A stretch of 64,000 bases of DNA from Mesorhizobium alhagi CCNWXJ12-2 (GCF_000236565.1 NZ_AHAM01000172.1:1-64000); one strand, 5' to 3'. Shown: positions 45,696 through 58,948, counted from the stretch's first letter. Made by a program: numbers and translations. The notes: generated from the letters alone by a model not told the origin.

Positions 45696-47435
45696 TCAAT
45701 CGGGCAGCCCTGCTTTCCGCAACGCACCGGCGAGCTCATCCATCAAATGCGGGCGCACGAGATCCATCTTCACGAAACCGCCTATCGTCCATCCGGGAGC
45801 GACTTCCAGAAGCCGCGCGGCTGCGACACGAGCCGCATCGAGACGGTCGAGGCTGGCGTGGCTGGCCACCAGGGTCGCGTGGAGTATGCTGAAGCCGGGA
45901 TTGGACTGGATTGCCAAGGTGGAATAGACGGCGGCTTCCTCGAAGCGGCGGGTGAACAGAGAGGCCCAAGCCAGCGCCAGATAGGGGTGGTAGTTCAACG
46001 GATCGAACGGGCTGAGCCGCAACGCCTTGTGAGCGTCATCGGTCGACCGTTCGTAGCGTCCGCAAAACATGTGCACCAGTGCGCTGAAGCCGAAACCGAG
46101 TGCCGAATTGGGGTTCATTTTCAGCGCCCGGTCGAGCGCGCCGATGGCGTTTTCATAGTCGTGACTGATATTTGCGTAGACGAACGCTCCGATGCACAGC
46201 GCCTGCGGATCGTCGGCGCCGATGCTCAGCGCGAGGCCGGCGTGTCTCAGCGCGGCCGCCCTGTCGTCAAGATGGAAACCGCCGCGGAGAAAACGCTGCT
46301 CGTAACTCCACGCCAAATATCCGTGCGCGACCGCGTAGTTCGGGTCGAGCAGCAAGGCCTCGTTGAGAAGGTGTAGCGCTTCGTCCGTATTGGCCGGCGT
46401 GTTTGCATGGGCGTGCGGCAGAGCCCGCAGATAGATGTCGTAGGCGTCGAGGCTGTCGGGACGCTTGCGCCGAGCCCGCTCTATCTCGGCGCGCCGGATC
46501 GATGGTTCGATCGCTCCGACGATGCTCTCCGTCAGCCGATCCTGCAGATCGAAGATGTCTTCGATCGCGCCCTCGAACTTGTCTGCCCAGACATGGGTTG
46601 CGTCCGTTCCCTCGACGAGCTGGCCGGTGATGCGAAGACGGTTCGCGGCCTTGCGGACGCTCCCTTCGAGGATGTAGCGCACCCCCAGTTCCTTCGCGAC
46701 CTGGCGGATGTCCGCCGCTTTCCCCTTGTAGGCGAAGGTGGAATTGCGGGCGATCACGAAAATTCCGGGCATCTTTGACAGGCTGGTGATCAGATCTTCA
46801 ACCAGCCCGTCGGCGAAGTATTCCTGCTCCGGGTCGCCGCTCATATTGGTGAAAGGCAGCACCGCGACAGAGGGCTTGCTGGGCAGGGCAAGAGGCTTGG
46901 CCAACATCGGCGGGGCCGAACCACCAATAATGACGCGATAGGCGCGTACAGGCTCGGCGATGTTCTTGACCTGCTGATCCCCCATGGATTCGAACGTGAA
47001 AGCCAGTTTCTTCTCGACTTCGCGCGCGACCTTGCCGGAGATGCAGATGCCGCCGGGTTCGGCGAGTTGCTCGAGTCGCGCGGCGACATTGACGCCCTCG
47101 CCGTAGCAGTCCTCGCCCTCGATGATGACCTCGCCGAGATTGACGCCGATCCGAACTTCGATGCGCTCGTTTTCCGCGACATTGGCGTTGCGTTCCGCCA
47201 ATCCGCGCTGCAGCGACACGGCGCATTCCACCGCGTTCACGACGCTGCCGAATTCGGCGAGCAACCCGTCGCCCATGAGCTTGAAGATGCGGCCGTGGCG
47301 CTTTTCGATTTCGGGTTCGAACAGCTCCTTGCGGCCGGCTTTCAGGCGGTCGAACGTTCCCGCCTCGTCGCGCTCCATGAGAGCCGAGTAGCCAACGACG
47401 TCGGCAGCGAGAATCGCCGCGAGCTTCCGCTCCAT
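45696..47435 (-). CDS. Class III adenylate/guanylate cyclase with TolB-like and TPR regions
   Basis: A 579-residue soluble signalling protein. The cyclase domain (about 1-165) has LAAILAADVVGYSALMERDE with the metal-binding Asp, HGRIFKLMGDGLLAEF and NVAARLEQLAEPGGICIS. A TolB-N/FlgO-like region follows (about 185-320: VAVLPFTNMSGDPEQEYFAD), then TPR-like repeats to the end (about 345-570). It should make cAMP or cGMP with the C-terminal part as sensor or protein-binding region. This architecture is abundant in Mesorhizobium-like genomes. ATG 47435 is the family start. Confidence 0.9.
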   Translation of the reverse strand: MERKLAAILAADVVGYSALMERDEAGTFDRLKAGRKELFEPEIEKRHGRIFKLMGDGLLAEFGSVVNAVECAVSLQRGLAERNANVAENERIEVRIGVNLGEVIIEGEDCYGEGVNVAARLEQLAEPGGICISGKVAREVEKKLAFTFESMGDQQVKNIAEPVRAYRVIIGGSAPPMLAKPLALPSKPSVAVLPFTNMSGDPEQEYFADGLVEDLITSLSKMPGIFVIARNSTFAYKGKAADIRQVAKELGVRYILEGSVRKAANRLRITGQLVEGTDATHVWADKFEGAIEDIFDLQDRLTESIVGAIEPSIRRAEIERARRKRPDSLDAYDIYLRALPHAHANTPANTDEALHLLNEALLLDPNYAVAHGYLAWSYEQRFLRGGFHLDDRAAALRHAGLALSIGADDPQALCIGAFVYANISHDYENAIGALDRALKMNPNSALGFGFSALVHMFCGRYERSTDDAHKALRLSPFDPLNYHPYLALAWASLFTRRFEEAAVYSTLAIQSNPGFSILHATLVASHASLDRLDAARVAAARLLEVAPGWTIGGFVKMDLVRPHLMDELAGALRKAGLPD

Positions 47436-47505
47436 GCAAGCCCCCTCAGGGCAGGATCGATCGATCATAAAGCACTGCAGGTAAGTGCGGAAGAGCGCGT
47501 GCTCG

Positions 47506-48135
47506 TCAAACCGCCATCAGTTCCCTGATGCCGTCGGCGACGAACTGGACGGCAAGCGCCGCGAGGATCACGCCGAGCAGGCGGGTCAGGATGGAGCGGC
47601 CGGTCTGGCCGAGGAGCCCGTCGATGCGCTCGGCGAGAATGAAGACGAGATAGGTCAAAAGCAGGCATACGGCGATGATGCCGACCAGCGCCGCCTGGGC
47701 GGCAAAACCCTGGAACGAACCCGAAAGCAGCACCGTTGCCGAAATTGCGCCGGGGCCGGCGATCAGCGGTATCGCCAGCGGGAAGGCCGCGATGTTGTGG
47801 ATGTGGTCCCTGGTGATCGCCACATCGGATATTTTTTCTTTCCGATCCTGGCGCTTTTCGAACACCATCTCGAAGGCGATGAAGAACAGGAGCAGGCCGC
47901 CCGCCACCCGGAAGGCGGGAAGGGTGATGCCGAGCACCGACAGGATCAGCGCGCCGGCCAGCGCAAACAGCGCCATCACCGAAAAACCGATGATCGAGGC
48001 GCGAACCGAGACCTGCCGGCGCTCGTCGCGGTTCATGCCGCGCGTGACGGCGAGGAAGAGCGGCGCCAGGCCCGGCGGATCGATGGTCACCAGAAGCGTG
48101 ACGAAGGCGTTGAAGACGCTGTCGTAACTCGGCAT
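47506..48135 (-). CDS. MarC-family integral membrane protein
   Basis: A 209-residue protein with six membrane segments. Family motifs: FVTLLVTIDPPGLAPLFLAV near the N terminus, ALFALAGALILSVLGITLPAF, FPLAIPLIAGPGAISATVLL and the closing GVILAALAVQFVADGIRELM. MarC/UPF0056 proteins were once linked to antibiotic resistance, but their role is unknown. Not close to any regulator. Confidence 0.92.
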   Translation of the reverse strand: MPSYDSVFNAFVTLLVTIDPPGLAPLFLAVTRGMNRDERRQVSVRASIIGFSVMALFALAGALILSVLGITLPAFRVAGGLLLFFIAFEMVFEKRQDRKEKISDVAITRDHIHNIAAFPLAIPLIAGPGAISATVLLSGSFQGFAAQAALVGIIAVCLLLTYLVFILAERIDGLLGQTGRSILTRLLGVILAALAVQFVADGIRELMAV

Positions 48136-48226
48136 TGCCAGCTCCCCGCCTCTCTACCCATCCGGTAATAGAACAAGGCAAAGCGGAGCGCCAGCAATGC
48201 GCATTCAGGTCAGTTCGACAGACCGG

Positions 48227-48604
48227 TCACCCGGTTTTGCCGCAATAGGCCTCCAGCCGATAGCCGTCGGGATCGACGACGTAGGCTGCGTAGTAGCCCT
48301 CGCCATAGTCGGTCCGCAGGCCGGGACGGCCATTGTCGCGGCCGCCGGCGGCAAGCGCGGCGCTGTGGAAGCTGTCGGCACTTTGCCGCGACGGCGCGGT
48401 GAAGCAGATATGCAGGCCGGAGCCGGCGTCATCGGGTACAGGAGTTTCGACGCGGCTGATCCAGAGGCCGACGGCATTCTTGCCATAGCCGAGGGAACTG
48501 TCGGATGCGCTTAGGCAGGAATAGCCGAGCGGCGCGAGTGCTGCGTCGTAGAAGCGTTTTGTCGCGGCGATGTCGCGAACGCCGATCGAGATATGGTCGA
48601 GCAT
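48227..48604 (-). CDS. VOC/glyoxalase-fold protein
   Basis: A 125-residue single-domain vicinal-oxygen-chelate protein: MLDHISIGVRDIAATKRFYD, LGYSCLSASDSSLGYGKNAV, HICFTAPSRQSADSFHSAAL and the final YAAYVVDPDGYRLEAYC with the metal-binding Glu. Two modules would form by dimerisation. Substrate unknown. It is 14 bp downstream of the next - strand gene, so the two are probably co-transcribed. Confidence 0.9.
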   Translation of the reverse strand: MLDHISIGVRDIAATKRFYDAALAPLGYSCLSASDSSLGYGKNAVGLWISRVETPVPDDAGSGLHICFTAPSRQSADSFHSAALAAGGRDNGRPGLRTDYGEGYYAAYVVDPDGYRLEAYCGKTG

Positions 48605-48618
48605 GTTTTTCTCCATGG

Positions 48619-49161
48619 CTATCGTTGAGTGGCAGCGGCCCGGCGGGCGAGGACCTCCACTTCCAGCCGCCATGTGGCGCCGTTGTCGTGCGAGCGTTCG
48701 CTTGTCCAGCGGAACGCGTCGTCGGTGATGTCGGTGAAGCTCCAGCGGACAGTCGCGCCGGTATCGTCGGCGCCCTGCTGGACGATGTTGTCGCCCTCCG
48801 CGCGGCCGAGTTGGCGACTGTAATACTGGCTGCGCGGGTCGCTCCATATGATGTGCCAGGCGTCGAGGCCGGGGTCGTAGACCCGCAAGGTCGTGCCGTA
48901 GAAGGTCCAGTTTCCAAGCGACGGCGTCGGCCCGGCGTCCCTGGCGGGCAAGATCCAGACATCCTGGATCGCGCGGCCCTCGAGCACCCAGCCGAAATGG
49001 ATTTCGCCGCGGCCGGTCAGCACCTTGCCGTTCTCCGGGAAGCGCTTTGCGTCGAACGACCATGCGCCGACGAAACGGCTGTAGAGGTTCAGCTTTTCGG
49101 CGTGGCCGGACGCCGGGCCGGCGGAGTGCAGGGCTTCGGCAAAGGAATTGGCCTGGGACAT
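48619..49161 (-). CDS. Conserved beta-rich protein, DUF1579-like
   Basis: A 180-residue protein without signal peptide: KLNLYSRFVGAWSFDAKRFP, VLTGRGEIHFGWVLEGRAIQ, DVWILPARDAG, NWTFYGTTLRVYDPGLDAWH and DAFRWTSERSHDNGATWRLE. The strand pattern fits the lipocalin-like DUF1579 type of barrel, but assignment is tentative. It is divergent from the AraC regulator at 49247 and forms an operon with the VOC gene, which suggests the regulator controls both. Confidence 0.72.
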   Translation of the reverse strand: MSQANSFAEALHSAGPASGHAEKLNLYSRFVGAWSFDAKRFPENGKVLTGRGEIHFGWVLEGRAIQDVWILPARDAGPTPSLGNWTFYGTTLRVYDPGLDAWHIIWSDPRSQYYSRQLGRAEGDNIVQQGADDTGATVRWSFTDITDDAFRWTSERSHDNGATWRLEVEVLARRAAATQR

Positions 49162-49246
49162 GATACGGCTCCCGATTGTCAGCAGATGCGGCCATGATGC
49201 CGGCCGGCCGCTTCATCGGCTTGGGAAAAATTGCTATCTTTTGGCT

Positions 49247-50098
49247 ATGACAGTGACCGCCCAACTACGTGCGTCTGGTCCGGGCTGGCGGGTCCACGAT
49301 TTGATCTGCCGCGCCGGCGTTCATGACCGTCCGTTCGAGGAGCAGCATGGCGATTATTGCATCGCGGCCGTGACTGACGGGACCTTTCGCTACAGCGCCA
49401 CGCAGGGAACTGCGGTGCTCACGCCCGGCTCGATGCTGCTCGGCAATGCCGGCTCCTGCTTCGAATGCGGGCACGAACATGCGACGGGCGACCGCTGCCT
49501 GTCTTTTCACTATTCGCCGGAGTTTCTGGAGGGAGTCGTGGCCGAGACGCCGGGGGCGAGGAAACTCGGCTTCGCCGCGCCGCGCCTGCCGCCGCTGAGA
49601 GATTTCGCGCGCCTGTTGGCGGAGGCGGAGATCGCGCGGGACGACGGCGACGCCGGGGCTTTGGGTGAAATCGCCTTGCGGCTGGCCGGCGGCGTCGCAT
49701 CGACGCTTGCCGGCACGGCGGCGGATCAGCCGCGCCGGCCGAGCCGTTTCGACCAGCGCCGCGTCAGCGAGGCTGTCCGCCGCATCGAACTGGCCGCGCA
49801 CGAACCGCTCGCGCTCGCCGATCTGGCCGGCGAGACGGCGACCAGCCCGTTCCATTTCCTGCGCTCCTTTCGCCGGATGACCGGCATGACGCCGCATCAA
49901 TATGTCCTGAGAACCCGCCTGCACCGGGCGGCGGTGCGGCTGCGGCTGTCGGACGAGCCGATTTCGGCCATCGCCTTCGATGCCGGCTTCAACGACCTTT
50001 CCACTTTCAACCGGCGTTTCAGGCGGATCATGGGCGTGACGCCCGGCGCATTCCGCGCCCGCCATCGTAGCGGCGGCACGGGCGCTTCAATCCTTTGA
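49247..50098 (+). CDS. AraC-family transcriptional regulator
   Basis: A 283-residue regulator with an N-terminal cupin-like sensor domain (about 1-150: FEEQHGDYCIAAVTDGTFRY) and a C-terminal double helix-turn-helix (about 180-275: FDQRRVSEAVRRIELAAHEP, LALADLAGETATSPFHFLRS, FRRMTGMTPHQYVLRTRLHR, and ISAIAFDAGFNDLSTFNRRF). The start is ATG 49247; the longer open frame upstream overlaps the divergent gene's promoter. It likely controls the divergent DUF1579-like/VOC pair. Confidence 0.9.
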   Translation: MTVTAQLRASGPGWRVHDLICRAGVHDRPFEEQHGDYCIAAVTDGTFRYSATQGTAVLTPGSMLLGNAGSCFECGHEHATGDRCLSFHYSPEFLEGVVAETPGARKLGFAAPRLPPLRDFARLLAEAEIARDDGDAGALGEIALRLAGGVASTLAGTAADQPRRPSRFDQRRVSEAVRRIELAAHEPLALADLAGETATSPFHFLRSFRRMTGMTPHQYVLRTRLHRAAVRLRLSDEPISAIAFDAGFNDLSTFNRRFRRIMGVTPGAFRARHRSGGTGASIL

Positions 50099-50278
50099 GC
50101 CGGCGCTGGAACGGGAGACTTTCACGCCAGCCGCCCGGTATCGCGGCAGACATCTCGTCGCAGCCTCCGAAAACCGCTTCTATCCATTTGATTCAAATCG
50201 AAAAATCAACTCTGGATATCGGCGGGATTTCGCGTCCGAATGTTGGAGATCGCCAGTCACTTCCTATATAAGGAGCAA

Positions 50279-50299
50279 GTGATTCCCCATATTGCGTGA
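50279..50299 (+). promoter_or_regulatory. Six-codon leader ORF directly before gyrA
   Basis: GTG at 50279 follows AAGGAG by three bases and reads VIPHIA before a TGA at 50297-50299, six bases ahead of the gyrA TTG start and in the same frame. The gyrA TTG has no ribosome-binding site of its own, so ribosomes ending on this short frame could re-initiate there. Coupling is inferred; the Shine-Dalgarno spacing is short. Confidence 0.4.
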
Positions 50300-50305
50300 T
50301 CCGAT

Positions 50306-53113
<2,808 letters not shown>

Positions 53114-53123
53114 GATGCTTTCG

Positions 53124-53147
53124 GTCGCGGCGGAAAACTGCCGCGAC
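53124..53147. other. Stem-loop between gyrA and the small membrane-protein gene
   Basis: GTCGCGGC (53124-53131) pairs with GCCGCGAC (53140-53147), eleven bases after the gyrA stop. There is no T-run on either strand, so termination of gyrA here would have to rely on Rho or on mRNA-end protection. Confidence 0.5.
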
Positions 53148-53163
53148 GATCAGCCGAGACGAC

Positions 53164-53304
53164 TTAACGCTGGCGCGGACCGAATCCGCGTGAGCGGTCG
53201 TTGCGCTCATCGAGGCGGACGCGTGCGGCTTCCTGATGGAGGCCGAAGGCCGTGGCGATAAGCATTGCAATGGTCATTGCGGCGGCGAGCATATAGATCA
53301 GCAT
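53164..53304 (-). CDS. Small membrane protein of 46 residues
   Basis: The protein begins MLIYMLAAAMTIAMLIATAF, one hydrophobic helix, then a charged tail HQEAARVRLDERNDRSRGFG. It starts at 53304 with AGGAGA eight bases upstream, which makes it a believable gene in spite of its size. It is convergent with gyrA. No family is recognised; the short helix-plus-basic-tail plan is that of many small inner-membrane regulators. Confidence 0.6.
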   Translation of the reverse strand: MLIYMLAAAMTIAMLIATAFGLHQEAARVRLDERNDRSRGFGPRQR

Positions 53305-53499
53305 GGTTTTGTTCTCCTGATCACTACAATGGTTACATGGCGATTTGGTTTCCGAATTTGTAGAGGCGGTTTATCGGCGGCCGGTTGAACCTTTCGTGAT
53401 GCAGCCGTTCATCTGCGGTTCATCTTGCACACGCCGAGCAGCGGCGGCTCCGCCCATGCGAATTGCGTTTGATCTTAGGCCCGGCTAGAAGCAGCTTCC

Positions 53500-53997
53500 A
53501 TGAAACGCATCACTATCTACGCGGGATCGTTCGATCCGCTGACCAACGGCCATCTCGACGTGTTGAAGGCGGCGCTGGCCGTCGCCGACACGATCTACGC
53601 CGCAATAGGCGTTCATCCAGGCAAGAAGCCGCTGTTTTCCCTGGAGGAGAGGATCGAACTCATCGAGTCGGTAGCGCGCGCCGAGTTCGGCGCCGATGCG
53701 GAGCGCATCAAGGTCATCTCGTTTGACGGGCTGGTGATCGATGCGGCGCGCAAGCATGGCGCATCGACCATGATACGCGGCCTGCGCGACGGCACCGATC
53801 TCGACTACGAGATGCAGATGGCCGGCATGAACGAAACCATGGCGCCCGATCTGCAGACCGTTTTCCTGCCGGCGAGCCCCTCCGTCCGCACCATTACCGC
53901 CACACTTGTCCGCCAGATAGCCAGCATGGGAGGCGATATCCGCCCCTTCGTTCCGGCCGTGGTCGCCGGCGCGCTCGCCGAAAAATTCGCTCATTGA
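53500..53997 (+). CDS. coaD: Phosphopantetheine adenylyltransferase
   Basis: A 165-residue enzyme that joins 4'-phosphopantetheine and ATP to dephospho-CoA in coenzyme A synthesis. The nucleotidyltransferase motif is [20 protein letters not shown], the middle has [20 protein letters not shown], and the end has the ATP-binding [14 protein letters not shown]. Length is standard. It starts a + strand run of five tightly packed genes reaching queA. Confidence 0.97.
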   Translation: MKRITIYAGSFDPLTNGHLDVLKAALAVADTIYAAIGVHPGKKPLFSLEERIELIESVARAEFGADAERIKVISFDGLVIDAARKHGASTMIRGLRDGTDLDYEMQMAGMNETMAPDLQTVFLPASPSVRTITATLVRQIASMGGDIRPFVPAVVAGALAEKFAH

Positions 53998-54007
53998 GGA
54001 AAAATCC

Positions 54008-54592
54008 ATGAAGCTCAGGAAGCTTGCTTCGTCTCTGATTATTGCGGCGGCCCTGTTTGGCGGCTCGGCCGCAATCGCGGCGGAGCCAGAAAACACCATG
54101 GTCATCACGCTGGAACAGGGCGATGTGACCATCGCGCTGCGGCCCGACCTCGCGCCCAAGCATGTCGAGCAGATCAAGGCGCTGGTGCGCGGCGGCGAGT
54201 ATGACAATGTCGCCTTCCACCGGGTGATCGAGGGATTCATGGCGCAGACCGGCGACGTGGAATTCGGAGACATGAAGGACGGCTTCGATCCGGACCGCGC
54301 CGGCACCGGCGGCTCCAAGCTGCCCGATCTGCCTGCCGAATTCTCGGCCGAGCCCTATGTGCGCGGCACGGTCGGCATGGCGCGCGCGCAGAGCCCGGAT
54401 TCGGCCAATTCGCAGTTCTTCATCATGTTTGCGCCCAATCCCGGCCTCGAAGGCCAGTACACGGTCGTCGGCACTGTCGAGAGCGGCATGGAACTGATCG
54501 ATCAGGTGAAAAAGGGCGACCCCGCCATGAACGGGGTTGTCAGCGAGCCGGATCGCATGGTCAAGGTGCGCATCGCCGCCGACGGCAATTGA
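54008..54592 (+). CDS. Peptidyl-prolyl cis-trans isomerase, periplasmic cyclophilin
   Basis: A 194-residue cyclophilin with a signal peptide (residues 1-25: ASSLIIAAALFGGSAAIAAE). Catalytic features: [40 protein letters not shown] and GQYTVVGTVESGMELID. It speeds prolyl isomerisation of exported proteins. It starts 10 bp after coaD. With the next gene it forms a periplasmic/cytoplasmic pair that looks like an old duplication. Confidence 0.94.
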   Translation: MKLRKLASSLIIAAALFGGSAAIAAEPENTMVITLEQGDVTIALRPDLAPKHVEQIKALVRGGEYDNVAFHRVIEGFMAQTGDVEFGDMKDGFDPDRAGTGGSKLPDLPAEFSAEPYVRGTVGMARAQSPDSANSQFFIMFAPNPGLEGQYTVVGTVESGMELIDQVKKGDPAMNGVVSEPDRMVKVRIAADGN

Positions 54593-54618
54593 ACAAATAA
54601 GCAGAAAAGGAATTCGGG

Positions 54619-55134
<516 letters not shown>

Positions 55135-55143
55135 GGCGCACGC

Positions 55144-55593
55144 ATGGCAGGCTTTTTCTGGTCGCTGCTAGGCATTCTGGCTGGCGCGTTCATCGCGATA
55201 CAGGCGCCTGTCAATGCGCAACTGGCGCGCGACCTCGGCCTGTCGGTGGCAGGGGCCGCTTCGTCTTTCCTCGCCGGCGCCATCGTGCTGGCGATCGTTT
55301 CCGCCGTGCTCGTGCAGGTGCAGGGCCTGGCGCTCAATTGGCGGGCGCCGGCACCGTGGCTCTTCGTAGCGGGAGGCTGCCTGGGCGCGGCTTACGTTAC
55401 CAGCGCCGTCATCCTGACGCCCCGTTTGGGTGCTGCGGCGCTGATGGCTTTCCTAGTCACCGGGCAGTTGCTCGCCGGCATGCTGATCGACAGGGTCGGC
55501 TTGCTCGGCGTGGCGGTACGGGAAATTTCCGTAGGCCGAGTCGCGGGAGCGCTGCTGCTGCTCGCCGGTGCGCTGATGATCCGTATCTACTGA
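55144..55593 (+). CDS. DMT-family membrane protein (DUF606/YdcZ type)
   Basis: A 149-residue protein with five hydrophobic helices: [20 protein letters not shown], the conserved [35 protein letters not shown], and [20 protein letters not shown]. The family is a half-size relative of drug/metabolite exporters; the substrate is unknown. Its TGA overlaps the queA ATG by one base. Confidence 0.88.
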   Translation: MAGFFWSLLGILAGAFIAIQAPVNAQLARDLGLSVAGAASSFLAGAIVLAIVSAVLVQVQGLALNWRAPAPWLFVAGGCLGAAYVTSAVILTPRLGAAALMAFLVTGQLLAGMLIDRVGLLGVAVREISVGRVAGALLLLAGALMIRIY

Positions 55594-56672
55594 TGCGCGT
55601 CGACCTGTTCGACTTCGACCTGCCGGAAGACCGGATCGCGCTGCGTCCCGCCGAGCCGCGCGATGCCGCGCGGCTGCTTGTTGTCAGGCCAGGTGAGGGG
55701 GTCGAGGACCGCGGCGTGGTCGAGCTGCCGGCGCTGCTTCAGCCCGGCGACGTGATGATCTTCAACGACACCAAGGTGATACCGGCGCAGTTGAAGGGCG
55801 TGCGGCGGCGCGGCGACGCGTCGGCGCAGGTTGACGCGACGCTGCACATGCGCGTGGCCCCTGACCGCTGGCTGGCTTTTGTCCGGCCGGGAAAACGCGT
55901 GGCGGCTGGCGACCGCATCCATTTCGGCCATGACGGCAATTCGTGTTTCCTCGGCGCGCTCGACGCGACCGTTATTGAGAAGCGCGAAGGCGGCGAGGCG
56001 CTGCTCGCCTTCGACCTGTCCGGCCCGTTCCTGGACGAGGCACTGCATGCGGTCGGGCACATCCCGCTGCCGCCCTATATCGCATCGAAGCGGCCGGACG
56101 ACGAGCGCGACCGCACGGACTACCAGACGATCTTCGCCCGCGACGAGGGGGCCGTCGCCGCACCCACCGCCGGACTGCATTTCACGCCGGAACTGTTCGC
56201 GGCACTCGACGCGCGGGGCATCGAACGGCATTTCGTCACCTTGCATGTCGGGGCGGGGACTTTTCTCCCGGTCAAGGTGGACGACACCGCCGACCATAAG
56301 ATGCATGCCGAAAGCGGCAGCGTATCGGCGCAAACGGCTGCGGCGGTGAATGCCGCCCGGGCGCGCGGCAGCCGTGTGGTATCGGTCGGCACGACTTCGC
56401 TCCGGCTGCTCGAAAGCGCTGCGCGCGATGACGGAACACTCACCGAGTGGTCGGGCGCGACCAGCATCTTCATCACGCCGGGCTACCGCTTCAGAATAGT
56501 CGACGTGCTGATGACCAATTTCCACCTGCCTCGCTCCACGCTGTTCATGCTGGTCTCGGCGTTCAGCGGGCTGGAGACGATGCGCGCGGCTTATGCGCAT
56601 GCGATCGAAAACGGCTACAGGTTCTACTCCTACGGAGACGCCTGCCTGCTTTTCAGGGCTCAGAACCAGTAG
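55593..56672 (+). CDS. queA: S-adenosylmethionine:tRNA ribosyltransferase-isomerase
   Basis: A 359-residue enzyme that adds the epoxycyclopentane ring of queuosine using the ribosyl group of S-adenosylmethionine. Family segments: [80 protein letters not shown] and [20 protein letters not shown]. The gene works with tgt, found 516 bp downstream on the same strand. It overlaps the previous gene by one base and the convergent GFA gene by 13 bp. Confidence 0.96.
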   Translation: MRVDLFDFDLPEDRIALRPAEPRDAARLLVVRPGEGVEDRGVVELPALLQPGDVMIFNDTKVIPAQLKGVRRRGDASAQVDATLHMRVAPDRWLAFVRPGKRVAAGDRIHFGHDGNSCFLGALDATVIEKREGGEALLAFDLSGPFLDEALHAVGHIPLPPYIASKRPDDERDRTDYQTIFARDEGAVAAPTAGLHFTPELFAALDARGIERHFVTLHVGAGTFLPVKVDDTADHKMHAESGSVSAQTAAAVNAARARGSRVVSVGTTSLRLLESAARDDGTLTEWSGATSIFITPGYRFRIVDVLMTNFHLPRSTLFMLVSAFSGLETMRAAYAHAIENGYRFYSYGDACLLFRAQNQ

Positions 56673-57052
56673 TCGGAGACCTTCCGGCCATCGCGGGGCA
56701 GATCCTCGAACGTGTCGAACCCGTCGAAATGGTCGATCGGTATGTCCGCGACAGCCGCCGGCTCCGCAAGCCGGACGTTCACGGCGATGCGCCGGCGACC
56801 GCTTGTCTTTCCTGTTCGGTTCGCCCGCCACGAGACGACACAGCCGCATTCGGGGCAGAAATTGAAATCCAGGTGTTTCCCCCGCGAATAGGCTTTTGTC
56901 GGGCCGGACACGGTGACGTCTTCGCCCTCATGCCCATAGATCCACAGCGCTCCGTAACGGCGGCAGACAGTGCAGTTGCAGGCCGTCGCCCCTTCCGGCG
57001 TTGCCTCGAAGCGCCAGTTCACGGCGCCGCAGTGGCAGGAACCCTCGATCAT
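56660..57052 (-). CDS. GFA-family zinc-binding protein
   Basis: A 130-residue protein of the glutathione-dependent formaldehyde-activating enzyme family, in which cysteines hold one or two zinc ions: [19 protein letters not shown] and the last [13 protein letters not shown]. Actual formaldehyde activity is doubtful for most members. It lies between queA and tgt on the opposite strand and its 3' end overlaps queA by 13 bp, so it interrupts the queuosine pair. Confidence 0.9.
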   Translation of the reverse strand: MIEGSCHCGAVNWRFEATPEGATACNCTVCRRYGALWIYGHEGEDVTVSGPTKAYSRGKHLDFNFCPECGCVVSWRANRTGKTSGRRRIAVNVRLAEPAAVADIPIDHFDGFDTFEDLPRDGRKVSDYWF

Positions 57053-57187
57053 CGTTCGCCTCGACCAGTCGCTCTCACCCATAGCAGGGTATGCGGGCAA
57101 GTCTTTCCCGGCAAGCATTGCCGCCGAGATCAAGCGGGTTGCAGTCGCCCGATTGTCTTGACGCCCTGTGGCCGCTAAGGGCAGGGC

Positions 57188-58318
57188 ATGAACCAGACAT
57201 TCTCCTTTTCCCTCCTCGCCACCGACGGCAAGGCCAGGCGCGGCGAGATCTCGATGCCGCGCGGAACGATCCGCACGCCGGCCTTCATGCCGGTTGGCAC
57301 CGGCGGCACCGTCAAGGCCATGTATATGGACCAGGTGCGCGGCGTCGGCTCCGACATCATCCTGGGCAACACCTATCACCTGATGCTGCGGCCCGGCGCC
57401 GAGCGCGTCGCGCGGCTCGGCGGTCTGCACGAATTTGCCCGCTGGCCGTATCCGATCCTGACCGATTCCGGCGGCTTCCAGGTCATGTCGCTGTCGAAGC
57501 TGCGAAAGCTCAACGAACAGGGTGTGACCTTCCGCTCGCATATTGACGGCGCGGCCTACGAAATGTCGCCGGAACGCTCGATCGAAATACAGGGCCTGCT
57601 GGACTCGGACATCCAGATGCAGCTTGACGAGTGCACCGCGCTGCCGGCCAAGGACAAGGAAATCGAGCGCGCCATGGAGCTTTCGCTGCGCTGGGCCGAG
57701 CGCTGCAAGACGGCGTTTGGCGAGCAGCCGGGCAAGGCGATGTTCGGCATCGTGCAGGGCGGCGACGATGCACTGCTGCGCGAGAAATCGGCGCGGGCGC
57801 TGGCAACGATGGATCTGAAGGGCTATGCGGTCGGCGGGTTGGCGGTCGGCGAGCCGCAAGCGGTGATGCTCGAAATGCTGGAGATCACCTGTCCCGAACT
57901 GCCGGCGCAAAAGCCGCGCTACCTGATGGGTGTCGGCACGCCAGACGACATATTGAAATCGGTCGCCCGCGGCATCGACATGTTCGATTGCGTGATGCCG
58001 ACGCGTGCCGGCCGCCACGGCCTCGCCTACACAAGGCGCGGCAAGGTCAACCTGCGCAACGCCCGCCATGCCGACGATCACCGCCCGCTCGACGAGGAGA
58101 GCGACTGCCCGGCGGCGCGCGATTATTCCCGCGCCTATCTGCACCATCTGGTCCGCTCGCAGGAAGCGCTCGGCGCGATGCTTTTGACCTGGAACAATCT
58201 TTCTTACTACCAGAGCCTGATGGGCCAGATCCGCGACGCGATATCGGCCGGTGCGTTCGAGGAACGGACTGCAGAAATCACCGAAGGCTGGGTCAAGGGC
58301 GACCTGCCGCCGCTTTAG
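57188..58318 (+). CDS. tgt: Queuine tRNA-ribosyltransferase (tRNA-guanine transglycosylase)
   Basis: A 376-residue TGT that swaps guanine for preQ1 at position 34 of GUN-anticodon tRNAs. Motifs: [40 protein letters not shown] with the first catalytic Asp, [17 protein letters not shown] with the nucleophile Asp, and a C-terminal insert ending in the zinc ligand pattern. It belongs functionally with queA. Confidence 0.97.
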   Translation: MNQTFSFSLLATDGKARRGEISMPRGTIRTPAFMPVGTGGTVKAMYMDQVRGVGSDIILGNTYHLMLRPGAERVARLGGLHEFARWPYPILTDSGGFQVMSLSKLRKLNEQGVTFRSHIDGAAYEMSPERSIEIQGLLDSDIQMQLDECTALPAKDKEIERAMELSLRWAERCKTAFGEQPGKAMFGIVQGGDDALLREKSARALATMDLKGYAVGGLAVGEPQAVMLEMLEITCPELPAQKPRYLMGVGTPDDILKSVARGIDMFDCVMPTRAGRHGLAYTRRGKVNLRNARHADDHRPLDEESDCPAARDYSRAYLHHLVRSQEALGAMLLTWNNLSYYQSLMGQIRDAISAGAFEERTAEITEGWVKGDLPPL

Positions 58319-58348
58319 GGAGTGCCGAGAATCAGGTGACGCCGGGAT

Positions 58349-58948
58349 TCACTTCCTACCCTGCGGGTAGATCGTCTCGCCGCGCTTGAGCATCTCGACG
58401 AAAGCCGCGATCTTCTTCTTGCGGCCCGCCTCGGTCTTCATGTTGTGGGTGCGGAAGGCGAGGGCAAAGCGGTTCTGTGCGCTCAATTTCGCGAGCATTT
58501 CCCTTGCCTTGGGCTCGGCGTCGATCGCCGCCTGGAGGTCGTCGGGAATTTTCATGTCCTTTCCGCTCTTATAGGCGCGGTCCCAGCGCCCGTCGGCCTT
58601 GGCCGCCTCGACTTGCGCAAGCCCGTGCTCGGTCATGCGGCCTTCCTCGATCAGCCGGGCGACATTGTCGACGTTGATCTGGCCACAGACGCTCTTCATG
58701 CCGCGCGGCGTGTAGCGCTGCAGATAGCTCTTGTCGTCGAAACCTTTGCGGATCGCGTCGATCCAGCCCCAGCAGAGCGCCACGTCGATTGCCTCCTTGG
58801 GGGTGATCGATGGTAGGCCCGAACCCACCTTGTGGATCTTGATCCAGACTTCGTCTTCCGTGTCATGATGGTTGCCGAGCCAGTCGTAGAAGCTCTCGGC
58901 GTCCTTGAACTCGTGAACCTTTTCGGGATCGACCGTGAAGGGCGCCAT
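58349..58948 (-). CDS. YdeI/OmpD-associated family protein
   Basis: A 199-residue cytoplasmic protein: FKDAESFYDWLGNHHDTEDE, VWIKIHKVGSGLPSITPKEA, ALCWGWIDAIRKGFDDKSYL, YTPRGMKSVCGQINVDNVAR and the C-terminal AFVEMLKRGETIYPQ. The YdeI family has been linked to peptide resistance in Salmonella, but the biochemical role is unknown. It is convergent with tgt. The 299-bp gap to the next gene (58949-59247) shows nothing else. Confidence 0.9.
   Translation of the reverse strand: MAPFTVDPEKVHEFKDAESFYDWLGNHHDTEDEVWIKIHKVGSGLPSITPKEAIDVALCWGWIDAIRKGFDDKSYLQRYTPRGMKSVCGQINVDNVARLIEEGRMTEHGLAQVEAAKADGRWDRAYKSGKDMKIPDDLQAAIDAEPKAREMLAKLSAQNRFALAFRTHNMKTEAGRKKKIAAFVEMLKRGETIYPQGRK

Noticed and set aside
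44590-45700. Complete insertion sequence
   Set aside because: No terminal inverted repeats or target duplication found and the transposase lacks its N-terminal half.
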